The notes under the pieces: model-generated
The model's database searches: none
The model's input: only the letters and a program-made list of their open reading frames with translations
What the model was told of the DNA's origin: nothing
Part shown: one piece after another, positions 15,551 through 16,376 of the stretch
Position numbering within the stretch: the stretch's first letter is position 1
Layout of the letters: each line of letters opens with the position of its first letter
DNA from: Lactobacillus sp. UBA5815
Lineage (GTDB): Bacteria; Bacillota; Bacilli; Lactobacillales; Lactobacillaceae
Direction: 5' to 3'
DNA: 16,376 nt
Assembly (NCBI GenBank): GCA_002417825.1
Contig: DICX01000056.1
Span: forward strand, 1-16,376
Position numbers and translations under genes: made by a program

Positions 15551-16192
15551 ATGGGATTACATGCATATTTGCAAGGATTATCAAGTTTGGAATCAATCGA
15601 CCGTGCGCCGGGCTATTTCAAATACCAACATCATTCTGTGGCGGCACACTGCTTTCGGACGGCTGAATTTGCACAGATGATGGGCGATATCGAAGAAGTC
15701 TACGGTAAAAAGAAAATCGACTGGAAGTCACTTTACGAAAAAAGCTTGAATCATGATTATACAGAACGATTCATCGGCGACATCAAAACACCGGTCAAGT
15801 ATGCGACGCCGCAACTGCGTCAGATGATCGGCGAAGTCGAAGAAACCATGACGGCAAAGTTCATCCGCGATGAGATTCCAGAAGAATTCCAAGAGATCTA
15901 CCGCCATCGTTTGAGCGAAGGCAAGGATGACACTTTAGAAGGGAAAATCTTGTCAGTCTGCGATAAACTAGACTTGATGTACGAAGCTTACGGCGAGATC
16001 GAATTAGGAAATCCCAATCCAGTTTATATGCAGATGTTCAAAGAATCGCTGCAGACACTCAAAACTTTTGACGATTTGGCCAGTGTGAAGTACTTCATCA
16101 AGAAGATTTTGCCAGATCTGTTCAAGGGTGATTTTTCTGGCAAAGACAAGATGCAAAAAATCGCCTTTAGTCTGTTAGTGGAGGGAAATTAG
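15551..16192 (+). CDS. HD-domain 5'-nucleotidase, YfbR-like
   Basis: A 213-residue metal-dependent phosphohydrolase. Its HD residues fall almost exactly where YfbR of E. coli (about 199 residues) has them: His33, His68-Asp69, Glu72, Asp77 and Asp138 (D137 in E. coli). The G-D-x-x-T-P-V-K-Y block is also shared. YfbR hydrolyses 5'-deoxynucleoside monophosphates and acts in nucleotide salvage. At the position of the Trp next to Arg18 in the enterobacterial enzyme, here the sequence is D-R-A-P, so Ala19 replaces it; specificity may differ. The ribosome site AGGAGG is ideal. The next gene begins on this gene's stop codon. The family is clear, the substrate less so. Confidence 0.88.
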   Translation: MGLHAYLQGLSSLESIDRAPGYFKYQHHSVAAHCFRTAEFAQMMGDIEEVYGKKKIDWKSLYEKSLNHDYTERFIGDIKTPVKYATPQLRQMIGEVEETMTAKFIRDEIPEEFQEIYRHRLSEGKDDTLEGKILSVCDKLDLMYEAYGEIELGNPNPVYMQMFKESLQTLKTFDDLASVKYFIKKILPDLFKGDFSGKDKMQKIAFSLLVEGN

Positions 16193-16376
16193 TGAAATTT
16201 CAATGTGCAGCCTGCGGGCTGCGCTTAGATGGTCTTCATTTCAAAATCAACGGATTGATGGTGCCTAAATTGACGAGTCTTTGTGATTTGTGCCGCAGCT
16301 TTGGCTTAGATGCTGCGGATTTTCCCAATGAAGCCGTTCAAGCGGTCGCAGCGGTGCTGCTCTATCCATTCGTTGG
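16192..16376 (+). CDS. Hypothetical Cys-pair (zinc-ribbon-like) protein, partial
   Basis: The GTG start shares its G with the stop of the upstream gene (TAGTG), and GGAGGG lies 6 bp before it. At least 61 codons are open and the gene leaves the window. The protein shows C-A-A-C at residues 5-8 and C-D-L-C at 33-36, a pattern of two CxxC pairs that could bind one Zn ion. No family is recognised. Tight coupling to the nucleotidase suggests a shared operon. Confidence 0.6.
   Translation, partial: MKFQCAACGLRLDGLHFKINGLMVPKLTSLCDLCRSFGLDAADFPNEAVQAVAAVLLYPFV

Overview
The window looks like a chromosomal segment from a member of the Lactobacillaceae. The evidence is strong GGAGG-type ribosome binding sites with ATG, GTG and TTG starts, a C69 dipeptidase of the PepD type, a CcpA cre box that fits the consensus, and an exosortase-G (XrtG) type locus of the kind known from lactobacilli. 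I do not assign a species.

Left part (1-5717). The window opens in the membrane C-terminus of a family-2 glycosyltransferase. A membrane-anchored family-8 glycoside hydrolase follows 9 bp later; together they look like a cellulose-synthase/endoglucanase-like polysaccharide pair. A bidirectional terminator separates them from a PepD-like dipeptidase on the minus strand. Divergent from pepD is a three-gene unit of short-chain dehydrogenase, acetoacetate decarboxylase-like protein and nitroreductase. It has a perfect cre site upstream and a terminator at its end.

Middle part (5718-10237). A visibly AT-richer 4.5-kb cassette holds a TetR-family regulator and two tandem FMN_bind + FAD_binding_2 reductases. 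It is bounded by a perfect 83-bp direct repeat made of the last codons of the nitroreductase gene plus its terminator, which suggests insertion by recombination. The regulator and the first reductase each carry one frameshift, while the second reductase is intact. The reductases resemble the fumarate/urocanate/hydroxycinnamate reductase superfamily but lack the usual fumarate-clamp motifs and have no signal peptide.

Right part (10389-15237). This is a putative exosortase-G system. A multi-spanning GT-C-like membrane protein on the plus strand converges on a minus-strand operon of three genes: a secreted two-module protein with a C-terminal Gly/TM/Arg sorting tail, the exosortase XrtG with Cys-Arg-His, and a membrane family-2 glycosyltransferase whose start overlaps the xrtG stop (ATGA). 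I infer that XrtG processes and anchors the secreted protein while the glycosyltransferases make or attach the glycan. No experimental function is known to me. This is the most interesting system in the window.

Right edge (15551-16376). A YfbR-like HD-domain 5'-nucleotidase is followed by a start-overlapping gene for a Cys-pair protein that runs off the window. I saw no tRNA, rRNA, CRISPR array, transposase or integrase.
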